Of a stretch of 64,000 nt of DNA, positions 9,801-19,200 are shown in pieces. The stretch comes from Calothrix sp. NIES-2100. GTDB lineage: Bacteria > Cyanobacteriota > Cyanobacteriia > Cyanobacteriales > Nostocaceae. Both the position numbers and the translations under genes were made by a program. The notes under the pieces were generated by a model, which searched no databases, was not told the DNA's origin, and saw nothing but the letters and a program-made list of their open reading frames with translations. How positions within the stretch are numbered: the stretch's first letter is position 1; the number at the start of each line of letters is the position of its first letter. Where the stretch lies: contig NZ_AP018178.1 in assembly GCF_002368195.1 (NCBI RefSeq), forward strand, positions 3,058,791-3,122,790. The letters are read 5' to 3'.

Positions 9801-10904
9801 GGTCAACTTTCTGGTAACTCCATCACCAGTTTAAGTGTCAACGGTGAACACAAACTCGGTACAGATACCACTATCACTGGTCGTTACTCAATTTTAGGTG
9901 GTGCTAATGAACTAACTACCCAAGGCGCGATCGGGTTAAATAATCGCTGGTCTATTGCTCCTGGTTTGCGGTTAAATCTGGCTTACGAACACGTATTTGG
10001 TAGCTTCTTCCAACGCACTGGCGCAGGTCAGCAATTTGCCCAACCCTTCGCCCCTGGTCAAAGCGCTGCTTCGATTGGATTTGATGGTGGCGATAGTTAC
10101 AGCGTTGGCTTAGAATACAGTGATAACCCTGATTTTCAAGCCAGCGCCCGCTACGAACATCGTAGTTCCTCTGGTGGTTCTAATACCGTCATCTCAGCAG
10201 CGGCTACGGGGAAAATTTCTCCGTCTCTCACAGCTTTGATACGTTATCAACAGGCAAATTCTTCTAATCAAAGGCTGACAGGATTAGGAGATACGGTCAA
10301 CTTGAAGGTGGGTTTAGCTTACCGTGACCCCAATGACGATAAGTTTAACGCCCTCTTGCGTTATGAATATCGCCAAAATCCCTCAACCATCCCTGATACT
10401 ATCCTCTTAGGTAGCGGTTCAGGTTCCAATGACCATACCTTTGCCTTAGAAGCTATCTATGCACCTAACTGGCAATGGGAATTTTATGGCAAATATGCCC
10501 TGCGTCAAAGTACCTCTTACCTAGCTAGCGATTTAGTCGGTACGAGTACGGTAAATTTGGCACAATTTCGGGCTACCTATCGCCTAGGATACAGCATGGA
10601 TTTGGTAGGTGAGGCGCGGGTAATTAATCAATCTACTTATACCGAAACAGGATTTGTGATTGAAGCTGGTTATTACCTTAGCCCTAATCTGCGCATGGCG
10701 GCGGGATATGTGTTTGGTCGAGTCGATGACCGCGATTTCTCTGGTACACGTTCTGCTGGTGGCGCTTATTTGGGTATAACACTCAAACTCAACGAATTAT
10801 TTGATGGTTTTGGACAGCAGAAAATTGCGCCTCCCCAGCAACAAGAATCTGTGGTGCAACCAGTGGTTGATAAAACAGGAGAACCTGAGAAGTTAAGAAT
10901 ATGA
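6837..10904 (+). CDS. Exported Ig-like plus outer-membrane beta-barrel protein
   Basis: Protein of 1355 residues with signal peptide (cleavage near VIAQAEN). Residues 78-247 hold three copies of a short motif, GIQ-x-FQ....D..LP(K/R)GLQ..(I/V)A (78-100, 138-160, 225-247), with FPxPxxFAS-like stretches between them. Two Ig/invasin-like modules follow: about 257-345 (ILTPTPDEIVDV) and 350-450 (RIPADGRSTATIKGQLLDANN). From about residue 455 to 1330 alternating amphipathic strands with many aromatic ends (YNFSRNFNSESWIGATY, LRYEYRQNP) indicate an outer-membrane beta-barrel. It overlaps both neighbours by ATGA. The likely role is an outer-membrane anchor or secretion pore for the other exported proteins. 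The barrel call rests on strand pattern only. Confidence 0.8.
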   Translation: MKTRLHHANTINLKLIGAVAGAVSLVLYPVIAQAENTAVIQEQQNFTDENSPQQLGMTRGVVLDQQLESTTSETESVGIQTFQPADDTPLPKGLQKIASGTSNLENHLLFPTPQVFASASFPVSTNDQSASEPDITAGIQPFQPADNIQLPRGLQQVASVSNEQQSVISSSDHDLLFPDPPVFASESPELSSDRDLFFPNPRISMSEGFPVNLDESATELEITRGIQPFQATSDIKLPRGLQTIANGTPTPDIATGVKILTPTPDEIVDVAATTVILEFTQGATVELRVNGQLADTSQIGRTATDATTKLVTQTWYGVSLKEGENTITAQIVGSTAPLVSRRVVVRGAPTQMKLETVEARIPADGRSTATIKGQLLDANNNRSKWDTVVTLAASAGEFIGADFKPDQPGFQVEVKEGEFTAKLKSTLNAQTVTIKANANELEAFTPVQFETALRPSILTGVVDLRLGARGTNYYGSFRDFLNPDKDHRTQLDFHSAVFATGAIGDWLFTGAYNSSRTLNEDCNCDNRLFRSNQFSEQNYPVYGDSSTVDVVTPSIDSVFVRLERSPGIPGATPDYVMWGDYNTEEFARSSQQFTAITRQLHGFKANYNLGNFQFTGFYGNNLEGFQRDTIAPDGTSGYYFLSRRILLSGSENVFLELEELNRPGTVLERKQLNRGSDYEIDYDRGTLLFRQPILRTDVDQYGQVLVRRIVVTYQYDSKDSDSNIYAARLQYNFSRNFNSESWIGATYIKENQGVRGFELYGADAIITLGQEGKVIAEYAHSSNDSDVMGKVTGAAYRVEAQGQILPGIQGRAYYRFADTGFANNATISFVPGQTRYGAQVTGRVSQTTNVRLQYDHEDNFGIAPQPLDTFEELFSPRSQAVPGSKVDNSLTTISAGIQQKFGSVTVDVDWIHRNREDRIATNNLRSNSDQLRSRLSIPLATNLTFQAQNEVTLSSSKDAVYPDRTILGLNWAVIPGINVSLAQQFYSGGQLSGNSITSLSVNGEHKLGTDTTITGRYSILGGANELTTQGAIGLNNRWSIAPGLRLNLAYEHVFGSFFQRTGAGQQFAQPFAPGQSAASIGFDGGDSYSVGLEYSDNPDFQASARYEHRSSSGGSNTVISAAATGKISPSLTALIRYQQANSSNQRLTGLGDTVNLKVGLAYRDPNDDKFNALLRYEYRQNPSTIPDTILLGSGSGSNDHTFALEAIYAPNWQWEFYGKYALRQSTSYLASDLVGTSTVNLAQFRATYRLGYSMDLVGEARVINQSTYTETGFVIEAGYYLSPNLRMAAGYVFGRVDDRDFSGTRSAGGAYLGITLKLNELFDGFGQQKIAPPQQQESVVQPVVDKTGEPEKLRI

Positions 10905-12472
10905 AAGTTTTTCTTGGATTAATCAATTTTGATGTGTCTGTCCTCAGTAAAGCTGTTTGCTTGTTACTTTTGGCATTACCAGAAGTAGCTATGAGTCAGC
11001 CTCCACAAACCTCCATCAGAGTAGTGGTGAACAGTAATCAAGATGGGGCGATACAAGCTGATGATGTAGTAACGTTGCGAGAAGCGATCGCTCTTGTTAA
11101 TGGTACATTGCCAATTGAGCAGTTGAGCGATCGCGAAAAAACTCAGGTGCAAACCCTTGGTAGTAATGCACAGTCCCGCATTGAGTTTAATTTACCACCT
11201 CAAGAAAGAGCGATCGCTCTTCAGGAATTGTTACCACCCCTAGCTAGTCCAGGTTTGCTAGTGGATGGTACTACACAACCTGGATATGATCAGGCGAAAT
11301 CACCAGTTGTGTCAATTACGTCTAATAGTAATGCAGATATCATCCGTGGTTTTACGGTTGTCGCTGATGGTGTCATCATTCGCGGCTTAAGTATATATGG
11401 ATTTAATGCTCATCATGGCGCTACTGCGAGTCTCCCCCCCGCAGATATTTTTATTGCACCACTTTCGGAAGTTGTCGAGATGAAAGAAGGTAAAACTCAC
11501 TTCTCCACACCGCCGAAAGATGTATTTATTGAAAATAACTGGCTGGGGATACCACCGGATGCCAGTTTACCCTCCAAAACTTCGGCTTTTGGGGTATCTG
11601 TTTTTAATAGTGTTGGGACAACCATTCAAAATAATCGCATTGCCCATCATGATGGTAGCGGCATTATTACCTCAATCCGGGCAGAAAATTTACAAGTCAA
11701 GGAAAACATTATTACTCATAATGGCTTGGCGGGGATGCCCGATGCAATTCGCCTTGAAGGTATAATTAACAACACAAAGATTACAGACAACTTAATTCAA
11801 TTTAATGCTGGCAGTGGGTTGTATTTATTTAAACCTGAAGGTTCAGTAAAAATTCTCAATAATACCATCAGTAATAACGGTCAACAGTTCCATCGCGCAG
11901 CAATTTACCTGATGGGGAAAGGACATGAAGTGGTGAATAACAAAATCACCGAGCAACCAGGCACTGGGGTAACAATCGCCGCTTACCCCCAAAGCCAAGG
12001 TAACCGGATTCAAAATAACCAATTTGCTAAGTTACAAGGACTAAGTATTGACCTAGTAAGTCAGCAAAATGTTGGTGTTCGTGACTACCAGCAAGGGGAT
12101 GGCGCTAACCCAGTACATGACAGCTATCAGCGTCATCGTCAGGCGGGTAATTTTGGGATTGATGCGCCAAGCTTTCTCAGTCGGGAATTCTTTATCTTAC
12201 AAGATGGATCGGTGACGCTGGATGGTTTTGCGGCTACTGGTTCAGTAGTCGAAATTTATACAGTCAGTGAAAAGAATGGGAATATGGGCACATTGAATCA
12301 AGCGATCGCCACAGTAAATACTAATAGCGATGGTAGATTCTCTGTAAAATTGGGAAACCTAAAGGCTGGAGAACGCATAAGTGCGATCGCTATTCATCCC
12401 CAGTATGGAACATCTGAGCCAGCCTATCCGGCATTAATTCGTCCTGTGGAACAGTATATAAACTTTCCATAA
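10901..12472 (+). CDS. Exported right-handed parallel beta-helix protein
   Basis: Protein of 523 residues, start overlapping the previous stop (ATGA, 10901-10904). A hydrophobic signal segment (AVCLLLLALPEVAMSQ) is followed by a CSLREA-like opening, VVNSNQDG...VTLREAIALVNG, and a TTQPGYD motif typical of polymorphic outer-membrane and beta-helix proteins. Residues about 140-410 carry repeated asparagine-ladder turns (IENNWLGI, IQNNRIAHH, VKENIITHNG, ILNNTISNNG) that mark a right-handed beta-helix. A small beta-sandwich domain closes the protein. No pectinase catalytic set was recognised, so a structural or adhesive role is more likely than an enzyme. Confidence 0.85.
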   Translation: MKVFLGLINFDVSVLSKAVCLLLLALPEVAMSQPPQTSIRVVVNSNQDGAIQADDVVTLREAIALVNGTLPIEQLSDREKTQVQTLGSNAQSRIEFNLPPQERAIALQELLPPLASPGLLVDGTTQPGYDQAKSPVVSITSNSNADIIRGFTVVADGVIIRGLSIYGFNAHHGATASLPPADIFIAPLSEVVEMKEGKTHFSTPPKDVFIENNWLGIPPDASLPSKTSAFGVSVFNSVGTTIQNNRIAHHDGSGIITSIRAENLQVKENIITHNGLAGMPDAIRLEGIINNTKITDNLIQFNAGSGLYLFKPEGSVKILNNTISNNGQQFHRAAIYLMGKGHEVVNNKITEQPGTGVTIAAYPQSQGNRIQNNQFAKLQGLSIDLVSQQNVGVRDYQQGDGANPVHDSYQRHRQAGNFGIDAPSFLSREFFILQDGSVTLDGFAATGSVVEIYTVSEKNGNMGTLNQAIATVNTNSDGRFSVKLGNLKAGERISAIAIHPQYGTSEPAYPALIRPVEQYINFP

Positions 12473-12496
12473 ATACTAGCCACTAGGTATATAACT

Positions 12497-15400
12497 ATGT
12501 TTACATTTATACAAAAAATAATCAAAAAATTAAATAGCGATCGCTTAACTCGCTTCTTAATTACCACATTATTAACATTTATATTTACGATTCAATTTAC
12601 AGGAATCACTGGTTGGATACAACTTGTGCGATCGGAAGGAAGTTACACATTAGGTCCAAGTCCTGCTGGTCAAAGCAGACAAGCTTTATTTGAATATGAT
12701 GCTAACTATAATGATGCAGGTGGTTCAACTACTAATATTGGTGCATTAAAACGTCCAATTTATGTAGATATTAAAGATAGCAATGAAATTATCAATATCA
12801 GTGCTTGTGGAAATGCTTGGACTGATGACTGGGAAGTAGATGTTTACTATGTCGGTTCTCAACCTGTACCAGACAGTAATGCATTCAATTTTAATGGAGC
12901 TTATTCCACTTATCCCCCTGCTTCTGGGGCATTAGTTTTTGGTCAAGCTGGAACAGCAACCAATACTAATACTAACTTCAGAGGTCAAGGGACTTTTGGT
13001 ACAGGTACAGATACTGCCAATAATAGTGATTGTTATGCCTATAATAGGTTAACTAAGGCGGACATGGACACAACAACCCCCGCCGTGCCACCCGGTAATT
13101 TTTCTGCTGATGGCAGCGTTATTAAAGTTCCTGCCACATCAGGACCTGGAGTTTATGAAATCCGTTTACAGAACCTGACCAATAATGCCGCTTCATCAAC
13201 TGATAATAATACAGTTTTTCGTCAATTTGATATCTCAGTCACTAACCCCACTAGCCCAAGTGCAAAAATACCAGCTGTCGCAGATCCCCAAATAGCCCAA
13301 GGACGAGTTTGGTCTTACGTTTGGGCTTTTAATGCTAAATCTTTTGCCCAAACTGAATCTACCAACCAAGATTTTTATGTCGTTGTACCTGGTGGTACTC
13401 CGGGTACAAACTTTGTTTGGAAATTAGACTTAAATAATTTTGCTGGATATGTTTATGAATTGGTGGCAAATAATGGAGGTGTTCACTCACCCAATGCAGC
13501 CGGCGTTAATGTTCGAGGCTTGAGTGTTCCTATTACTGGGAACAGAGTTGATCCCCAATACCGACAATATCTGAGTTACCCAGATCAAACCTTTGTCAGA
13601 TCAACCGCAGGTCCTTCAATTAGCAATTTAAGATTTGAAGATAGTGACGGAGAAGATAATACCTTTACCCCTGGTTTAACAATTAATACCCAAGATAAAG
13701 GCTACTTTAAATTTACCTCTAGCCTCCCTGGTACTTATCAAATTATTGTTGACACCAATAAAGATGGAATTTTTGGAGCAGGAGATGTTCAGTTAAGAGG
13801 AGACACCGATGCTATTGGCAATGTCAGCGCCGAGTGGGATGGTAAAGACAATGCTGGTAACGTTTTAGGTGTAGGAAAGTACGATGCCCAAGTTAAAGCA
13901 ATTATTGGTGAATACCACTTTATTGCTGGAGATGTAGAAACCAGTGGACCTGGTACTGGCTTAACTATTCGGGAAGCTACATCCTCAATTGGTACTGCTT
14001 CTACCGAAGTCTATTGGGATGACAAAACTATTCTCGGTGCATCAGGAACAACTACCCTCCCCAATGGAGTTATTGATGGTCGTCATACCTGGGGGAGTAC
14101 TTCATCTGGTGGTTCACAAGGTAGTAACGGCAGTAGTTGGGGCGATCTGAGATACCTTGATACCTTCGTTTATGGTAAATTTGCTATAGGTAATATTCCA
14201 GCCATTATTGGTGATGTAGATAGCAATGACTTTGGTGATGCACCTGATACTTATGGTACAAACAAAGATATTACTGTTGGTGGCACACCTGCTAGTCATC
14301 TTACCAGTGCCAATATTTATTTAGGAACAATAGCAGCAGATGCGGAAATAGACGGTTTTCCTGGTGCTGATGCTCATGGTGATGATATTAATAACACAGA
14401 TGATGAAGATGGTGTAACTGGTTTTAATCTTTTATCTACTACTGATACTACTTATAGTGTTACCCTACGAGTTCGTAATAATGTTGCTGCTTCTGCTTAT
14501 TTAGGTGGCTGGATAGACTTTAATCGCAATGGTACTTTTGAAGCATCGGAAGGTGTTATTCAGACTATAGCCAATAATTTTAATAACACCACCACTCTTA
14601 CTTGGACAGGTTTAGGTTCAAAGGGTTTAGTGGCAGGTAATACCTATGCTCGGTTTCGGATTAACAATGACCCACTTAGTACCAGTGATTTTATCGGTGG
14701 TGGTAGAAATGGTGAAGTAGAAGACTATGTTCTCACGATCGCTGGAGCATCTACAACCTATGACTATGGTGATGCACCTGATACAGGGACAGCAGGCAAT
14801 AATTCAACGAACTACAATACTATTAATTCCCGTGGTGGTCCGGCTCATATAATTAACACAAACCTCAAGCTAGGGGCTAATGTTCCTGATGCAGATAACG
14901 GTACATTACAAAATATTACAGCAAATGCTGATGATAATACAGGTACACCGGATGATGAAGATGGCGTTACCTTAACTAATACCTTAACCACAAGTGGCAA
15001 CTATAGCGCTACAGTTAATGTTACCAATAATATAGGTACTGCTGCAACTTTAGTAGGTTGGATTGACTTTAACAAAAACGGTGTTTTTGAAGCTGGTGAA
15101 GGTGTATCTCAAGCGATCGCTGATGTTACTAATAATAGTAATAAAACTCTGACTTGGACAGTACCAGGTGGCACGACACCAGGTAATACTTATGCTCGTT
15201 TCCGGATAAGTAATGGAAATGTAACTACTTCCACCCCCACAGGTATCATCGGTAGTGGAGAAGTAGAAGATTATCTAGTGACTATTTTGGATAGTAAACC
15301 CAAGTTATTGCTAGTCAAACGGATTACAGCTATTAATGGTGTGGATCTCACAGGATTTGTAGATAATACTAATGCTACTGATCCCACTGCACCTGATGAT

Positions 15401-15898
15401 AATGATTCTAACTGGCCTAATCCGAATAATACCTATCTACGTGGCAAAATTGATGGTGGCTTTGTAAAACCTGGTGATGTTTTGGAATATACGGTCTACT
15501 TCCTTTCTAAGGGTGCTGTTGATGCGAAAAATATGACGATTTGTGATTTAATTCCAGCAAATACAAATTTCCAAACTCAAAGTTTTAATAGCGATACGGG
15601 TATTCCTATCGACACTGGGGCGACAGGTACAGATTTAGGCATTGCTTTGGGTTGGAGTTCTACGAGTTTACCTACTACTCCCACTCAGCGTATGAGTAGC
15701 GATAATACAGATGGCGATCGCGGTCAATTTTTCTCTGCAAATAGCGGAACTGGCGGCGCTACCTGTTCGGCGACTAATACCAACGGTGCTGTTGTCGTCA
15801 AGGTAGTTTCAGGCGCAAATGCGATCCCAAAAGCGACGGTATCGGGTACACCTACTAATTCCTATGGTTTCATTCGCTTCCGCGCCAAGGTGAAGTAG
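12497..15898 (+). CDS. Exported GEVED/DUF11 surface protein
   Basis: Protein of 1133 residues with an N-terminal hydrophobic export segment (LITTLLTFIFTIQFTG). A beta-rich region is followed near residues 415-480 by a FlgD-Ig-like turn (WDGKDNAGNVLGVGKY). Two GEVED-type modules come next, about 577-753 and 755-930, each with (D/Y)GDAPDT at the start, GWIDFN(R/K)NG(T/V)FEA in the middle, YARFRI, and GEVEDY at the end. A DUF11-type module from about 934 (VKPGDVLEYTVYFLSKG) ends in a basic strand, FRAKVK. GEVED proteins are secreted or cell-surface proteins of unknown activity. It is the last gene before a strong terminator. Confidence 0.87.
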   Translation: MFTFIQKIIKKLNSDRLTRFLITTLLTFIFTIQFTGITGWIQLVRSEGSYTLGPSPAGQSRQALFEYDANYNDAGGSTTNIGALKRPIYVDIKDSNEIINISACGNAWTDDWEVDVYYVGSQPVPDSNAFNFNGAYSTYPPASGALVFGQAGTATNTNTNFRGQGTFGTGTDTANNSDCYAYNRLTKADMDTTTPAVPPGNFSADGSVIKVPATSGPGVYEIRLQNLTNNAASSTDNNTVFRQFDISVTNPTSPSAKIPAVADPQIAQGRVWSYVWAFNAKSFAQTESTNQDFYVVVPGGTPGTNFVWKLDLNNFAGYVYELVANNGGVHSPNAAGVNVRGLSVPITGNRVDPQYRQYLSYPDQTFVRSTAGPSISNLRFEDSDGEDNTFTPGLTINTQDKGYFKFTSSLPGTYQIIVDTNKDGIFGAGDVQLRGDTDAIGNVSAEWDGKDNAGNVLGVGKYDAQVKAIIGEYHFIAGDVETSGPGTGLTIREATSSIGTASTEVYWDDKTILGASGTTTLPNGVIDGRHTWGSTSSGGSQGSNGSSWGDLRYLDTFVYGKFAIGNIPAIIGDVDSNDFGDAPDTYGTNKDITVGGTPASHLTSANIYLGTIAADAEIDGFPGADAHGDDINNTDDEDGVTGFNLLSTTDTTYSVTLRVRNNVAASAYLGGWIDFNRNGTFEASEGVIQTIANNFNNTTTLTWTGLGSKGLVAGNTYARFRINNDPLSTSDFIGGGRNGEVEDYVLTIAGASTTYDYGDAPDTGTAGNNSTNYNTINSRGGPAHIINTNLKLGANVPDADNGTLQNITANADDNTGTPDDEDGVTLTNTLTTSGNYSATVNVTNNIGTAATLVGWIDFNKNGVFEAGEGVSQAIADVTNNSNKTLTWTVPGGTTPGNTYARFRISNGNVTTSTPTGIIGSGEVEDYLVTILDSKPKLLLVKRITAINGVDLTGFVDNTNATDPTAPDDNDSNWPNPNNTYLRGKIDGGFVKPGDVLEYTVYFLSKGAVDAKNMTICDLIPANTNFQTQSFNSDTGIPIDTGATGTDLGIALGWSSTSLPTTPTQRMSSDNTDGDRGQFFSANSGTGGATCSATNTNGAVVVKVVSGANAIPKATVSGTPTNSYGFIRFRAKVK

Positions 15899-15915
15899 AC
15901 CGTATTAGCTAGCTG

Positions 15916-15960
15916 ATGCGATCGCCCATTCATATACAGTGGCGATCGCATATTTTTTTA
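15916..15960 (+). terminator. Rho-independent terminator of the surface-protein cluster
   Basis: Perfect 11-bp arms atgcgatcgcc (15916-15926) and ggcgatcgcat (15941-15951) with a 14-nt loop, followed by a run of T (15953-15959). Each arm contains the HIP1 octamer gcgatcgc, so HIP1 supplies the stem here. Confidence 0.8.
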
Positions 15961-16213
15961 GATTTAATTTTTTGATAAAAAATATAGCTATTTAACGCTG
16001 TTAAAAATAATAAATTAAACAATTTAACCAACTATTTAATAAATATTTCTATCCTGCGCTAGATATGCTGTTCAAACTGTGGAGAGATGCTGACAATGCC
16101 CAAATTCCACGATTCTGAAAGCTACAGACGTGATTGTTTGACCATAGACACAAAAATTTATGCTCATGTAATTCTTAATTTCCCCAAATTTAAGCTTAGA
16201 CAAAGGAAATACA

Positions 16214-19200
16214 ATGTTTCAAAGTACAGAAATTATGCTGGGACTCTACAAGTCACTATTGTGGGTGGCACAGGTTCCAGTAGACTCCCCAAATGTCTCA
16301 CCAGCACAAGCATCGGTTATCACTTCTGGGCCCCGCTTTTTTGTGGCTTTAATCTCTGGTGTGATTTTAGCTTTTGCTTTCCAATTAGTTTTAACAAATC
16401 TCTCGGTGGCGGCGGGGATTTCCTACCTAGGGAGACCTTCGGACTCAGATCATGAAGAAGCGGGAAGTTTTGGCGGTACAATTCGCAAAATTGGTACAGC
16501 AGTAGGTATTTGGACGTTAGTTACTGTCACAGTTGCCTTATTAATTGCTTCTTTTTTAGCAGTAAAACTCAGTCTGTTGGTGTTAGATCCAGGACTGGGC
16601 GCAACTCTGGGGCTAGTAATCTGGGGTGCTTATTTTTTACTCCTGATGTGGGTAAGTTCCACTACAGTCGGTTCCTTAATTGGCTCAGTGGTGAATACAG
16701 CCACCTCTGGCTTTCAAGCAATTATGGGGACAGCGACTGCTGCATTGGGTGCAAAAACTGTCAGTAATCAAGTTGTGGCGACAGCTGAAGCCGCCGCATC
16801 TGCTGTGCGCCGGGAACTAGGAAGCGGAATCGACCCTACGAGTATTCGGGAAAATGTCGAGGATTACCTAGACAGGTTGCGTCCCCCAGAGTTGGATCTA
16901 TCCAAGATCCGCAGTGAGTTTGAAAATTTACTCAAAGATCCACAATTCCAAGCGATCGCAGGTAGCCCAGATCTCCGCAATATCGATCGCCAAAAGTTTA
17001 TTGATTTAGTCAGCAGTCGCACCGACCTTTCTAAACGCGATGTGAAGCGCATTGCTGATACATTATATAAACTGTGGCAGCAGGTGGCGAGTCAACAAGC
17101 ACCCACCCAAGACCGTTTAGGGGAGTTAGTTGAATACCTGAAATCTGTACCACCAGGACAAACTAAAACAGATGAACTCAACGCCAAGCTGGAAAGGTTA
17201 ATTTCCGAAACTCGTGGTTCTAAAGAAGCTGACCAAAAAGCAGCCCCAGGCCCAATTCAGAGTACAATCCAGCAAGGGCTTTCGGCTTTGACTGGTATTG
17301 TTTTGGGGAGAACAGACTTGTCAGATTTGGATGTCGAAAAAATTTGGCAATCTTTATCCACTGCTAAAGACAAAATCACGGAACAAGCTGATAAGCTGGG
17401 CTTACCCGCAGCTTCCCAACCTTATAGCCCCATTCGGGCTGATGTGGAAAACTACCTGCATAACACTTACGCTTGGCAACTCAGTCCCGAAAGAATTGGT
17501 CAAGAATTCCGCGATGTCATCTACGATCCAGCCGCAGACCCAGGAGTAGTGCGGCGGGAATTAGATCGGCTTTCGCGCAATGATTTTGTCAACATCTTAC
17601 AACAACGGGGACTGCTGACCCAAGGACAAATTCAGCGGATTGCAGATCGCTTAGAAACTGTCCGCCAAGAAGTGTTGGTGACGGTGACTGCTGTTGAAGA
17701 ACGAGAGATAGTAGAAGACTTGCAACGTCGCGTTTCCAGCTACCTCCTCGTTACCAGTAAATCTGATTTGACTTCTGAAGGTATTGAACGGGATTTTAGA
17801 GCTTTGTTGTCAGACCCAGATGCAGATTATGAAACCCTTTCCCGGCGGTTAGCGGCGATTGATCGCCACCAAATGCAGCAAATACTGTTTCAACGCAACG
17901 ATATTCAGCCATACGAAATAGACGGGATTCTGGATGATTTAGAAAAACAACGCGATCGCGCTTTAATTGAATCTAAAGGGTTGGCAGATCAAGCAAAATA
18001 TCAAGCAGAAACCCTGTGGTTGAATTTAGAGTCATATCTGCGTAATACCGGCAAAGGCGAACTCAACCCCGATGCAATTCGTGCCGATCTCAAACGGCTA
18101 CTGGAAGACCCCCAAGGGGGAGCGATCGCACTTCGGGCTAGGTTAGCTCGTTTTGATCGCGACACCTTGGTAAAACTACTGAGTCAGCGCCAAGATATTA
18201 GCCAAGAACAAGCCAATCAAATCGTTGATACTGTTGAATATTCATGGCACAGTATCCGCCATGCACCCCAAGCTGTAGTCGATAAAGCCAAGGAGCAATA
18301 CGACTCTGTAAGTACTACCATCGCCGATTACTTGCGCAACACTGGCCAAGCTGAACTCAACCCCGAAGGTATTCAGCGAGATTTAAACAGATTGTTTGAA
18401 AACCCCAAGGAAGGAGCCTTAGCTCTACGCCGTCGCTTGTCCCAAGTAGACAGAGATACACTAGTAAAATTACTGGGACAACGTCAAGATTTGAGCGAAC
18501 AGCAAGTCAATGAAATCATTGATTCTGTACAACATTCGATTCGCAATTTTGTCCGTGCGCCTCGTCGAATTGCTACCAGAACCCAGCAACGAGTAGAAAC
18601 TTTCCAAGCCTATTTGGAAGAGTATTTGCGGCAAACAGGCAAAGAAGAACTCAATCCCGAAGGTATCAAGCGCGACTTACAACTGTTGCTGCACGATCCG
18701 CGTGTGGGGATGGAAAGTTTTAGCGATCGCCTAGCTCATTTTGACCGTTCCACAATTATCGCGCTGCTGAAAATTCGTGAAGATATTACCGATGAAGAAG
18801 CAGCCAGAATTGCCGATAACATCGTCTCGGTACAAGAGCAATTTGTCGAGCAAATACGCGGGATTCAGCGCCGCATCCAAGATACGATTGATGGTGTTTT
18901 TGCCCGCATCCGCAACTATCTCAACTCCTTGGAGCGTCCAGAACTGAACTATGATAGTATTAAGCGTGATGTCCGCCAATTATTGGACGATCCGCAAGCA
19001 GGATTTGATGCCTTACGCGATCGCCTATCTTCTTTCAACCGCGATACCTTAGTGGCGATTATCAGTTCCCGTGAGGATATCTCCGAAGAAGATGCCAACC
19101 GAATTATCGACCAAATTGAAGGCGCTCGCAACACCGTTCTCCAACGGGCAGAACGCTTACACCACGAAGCACAACGCCGTTTAGAAGAAGTCAAGCATCA

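Noticed and set aside
16087..16455. 122-codon frame overlapping the start of the repeat membrane protein
   Set aside because: It overlaps the N-terminal membrane segments of the larger gene in another frame, and the larger gene has a good ribosome site and signal-like composition.
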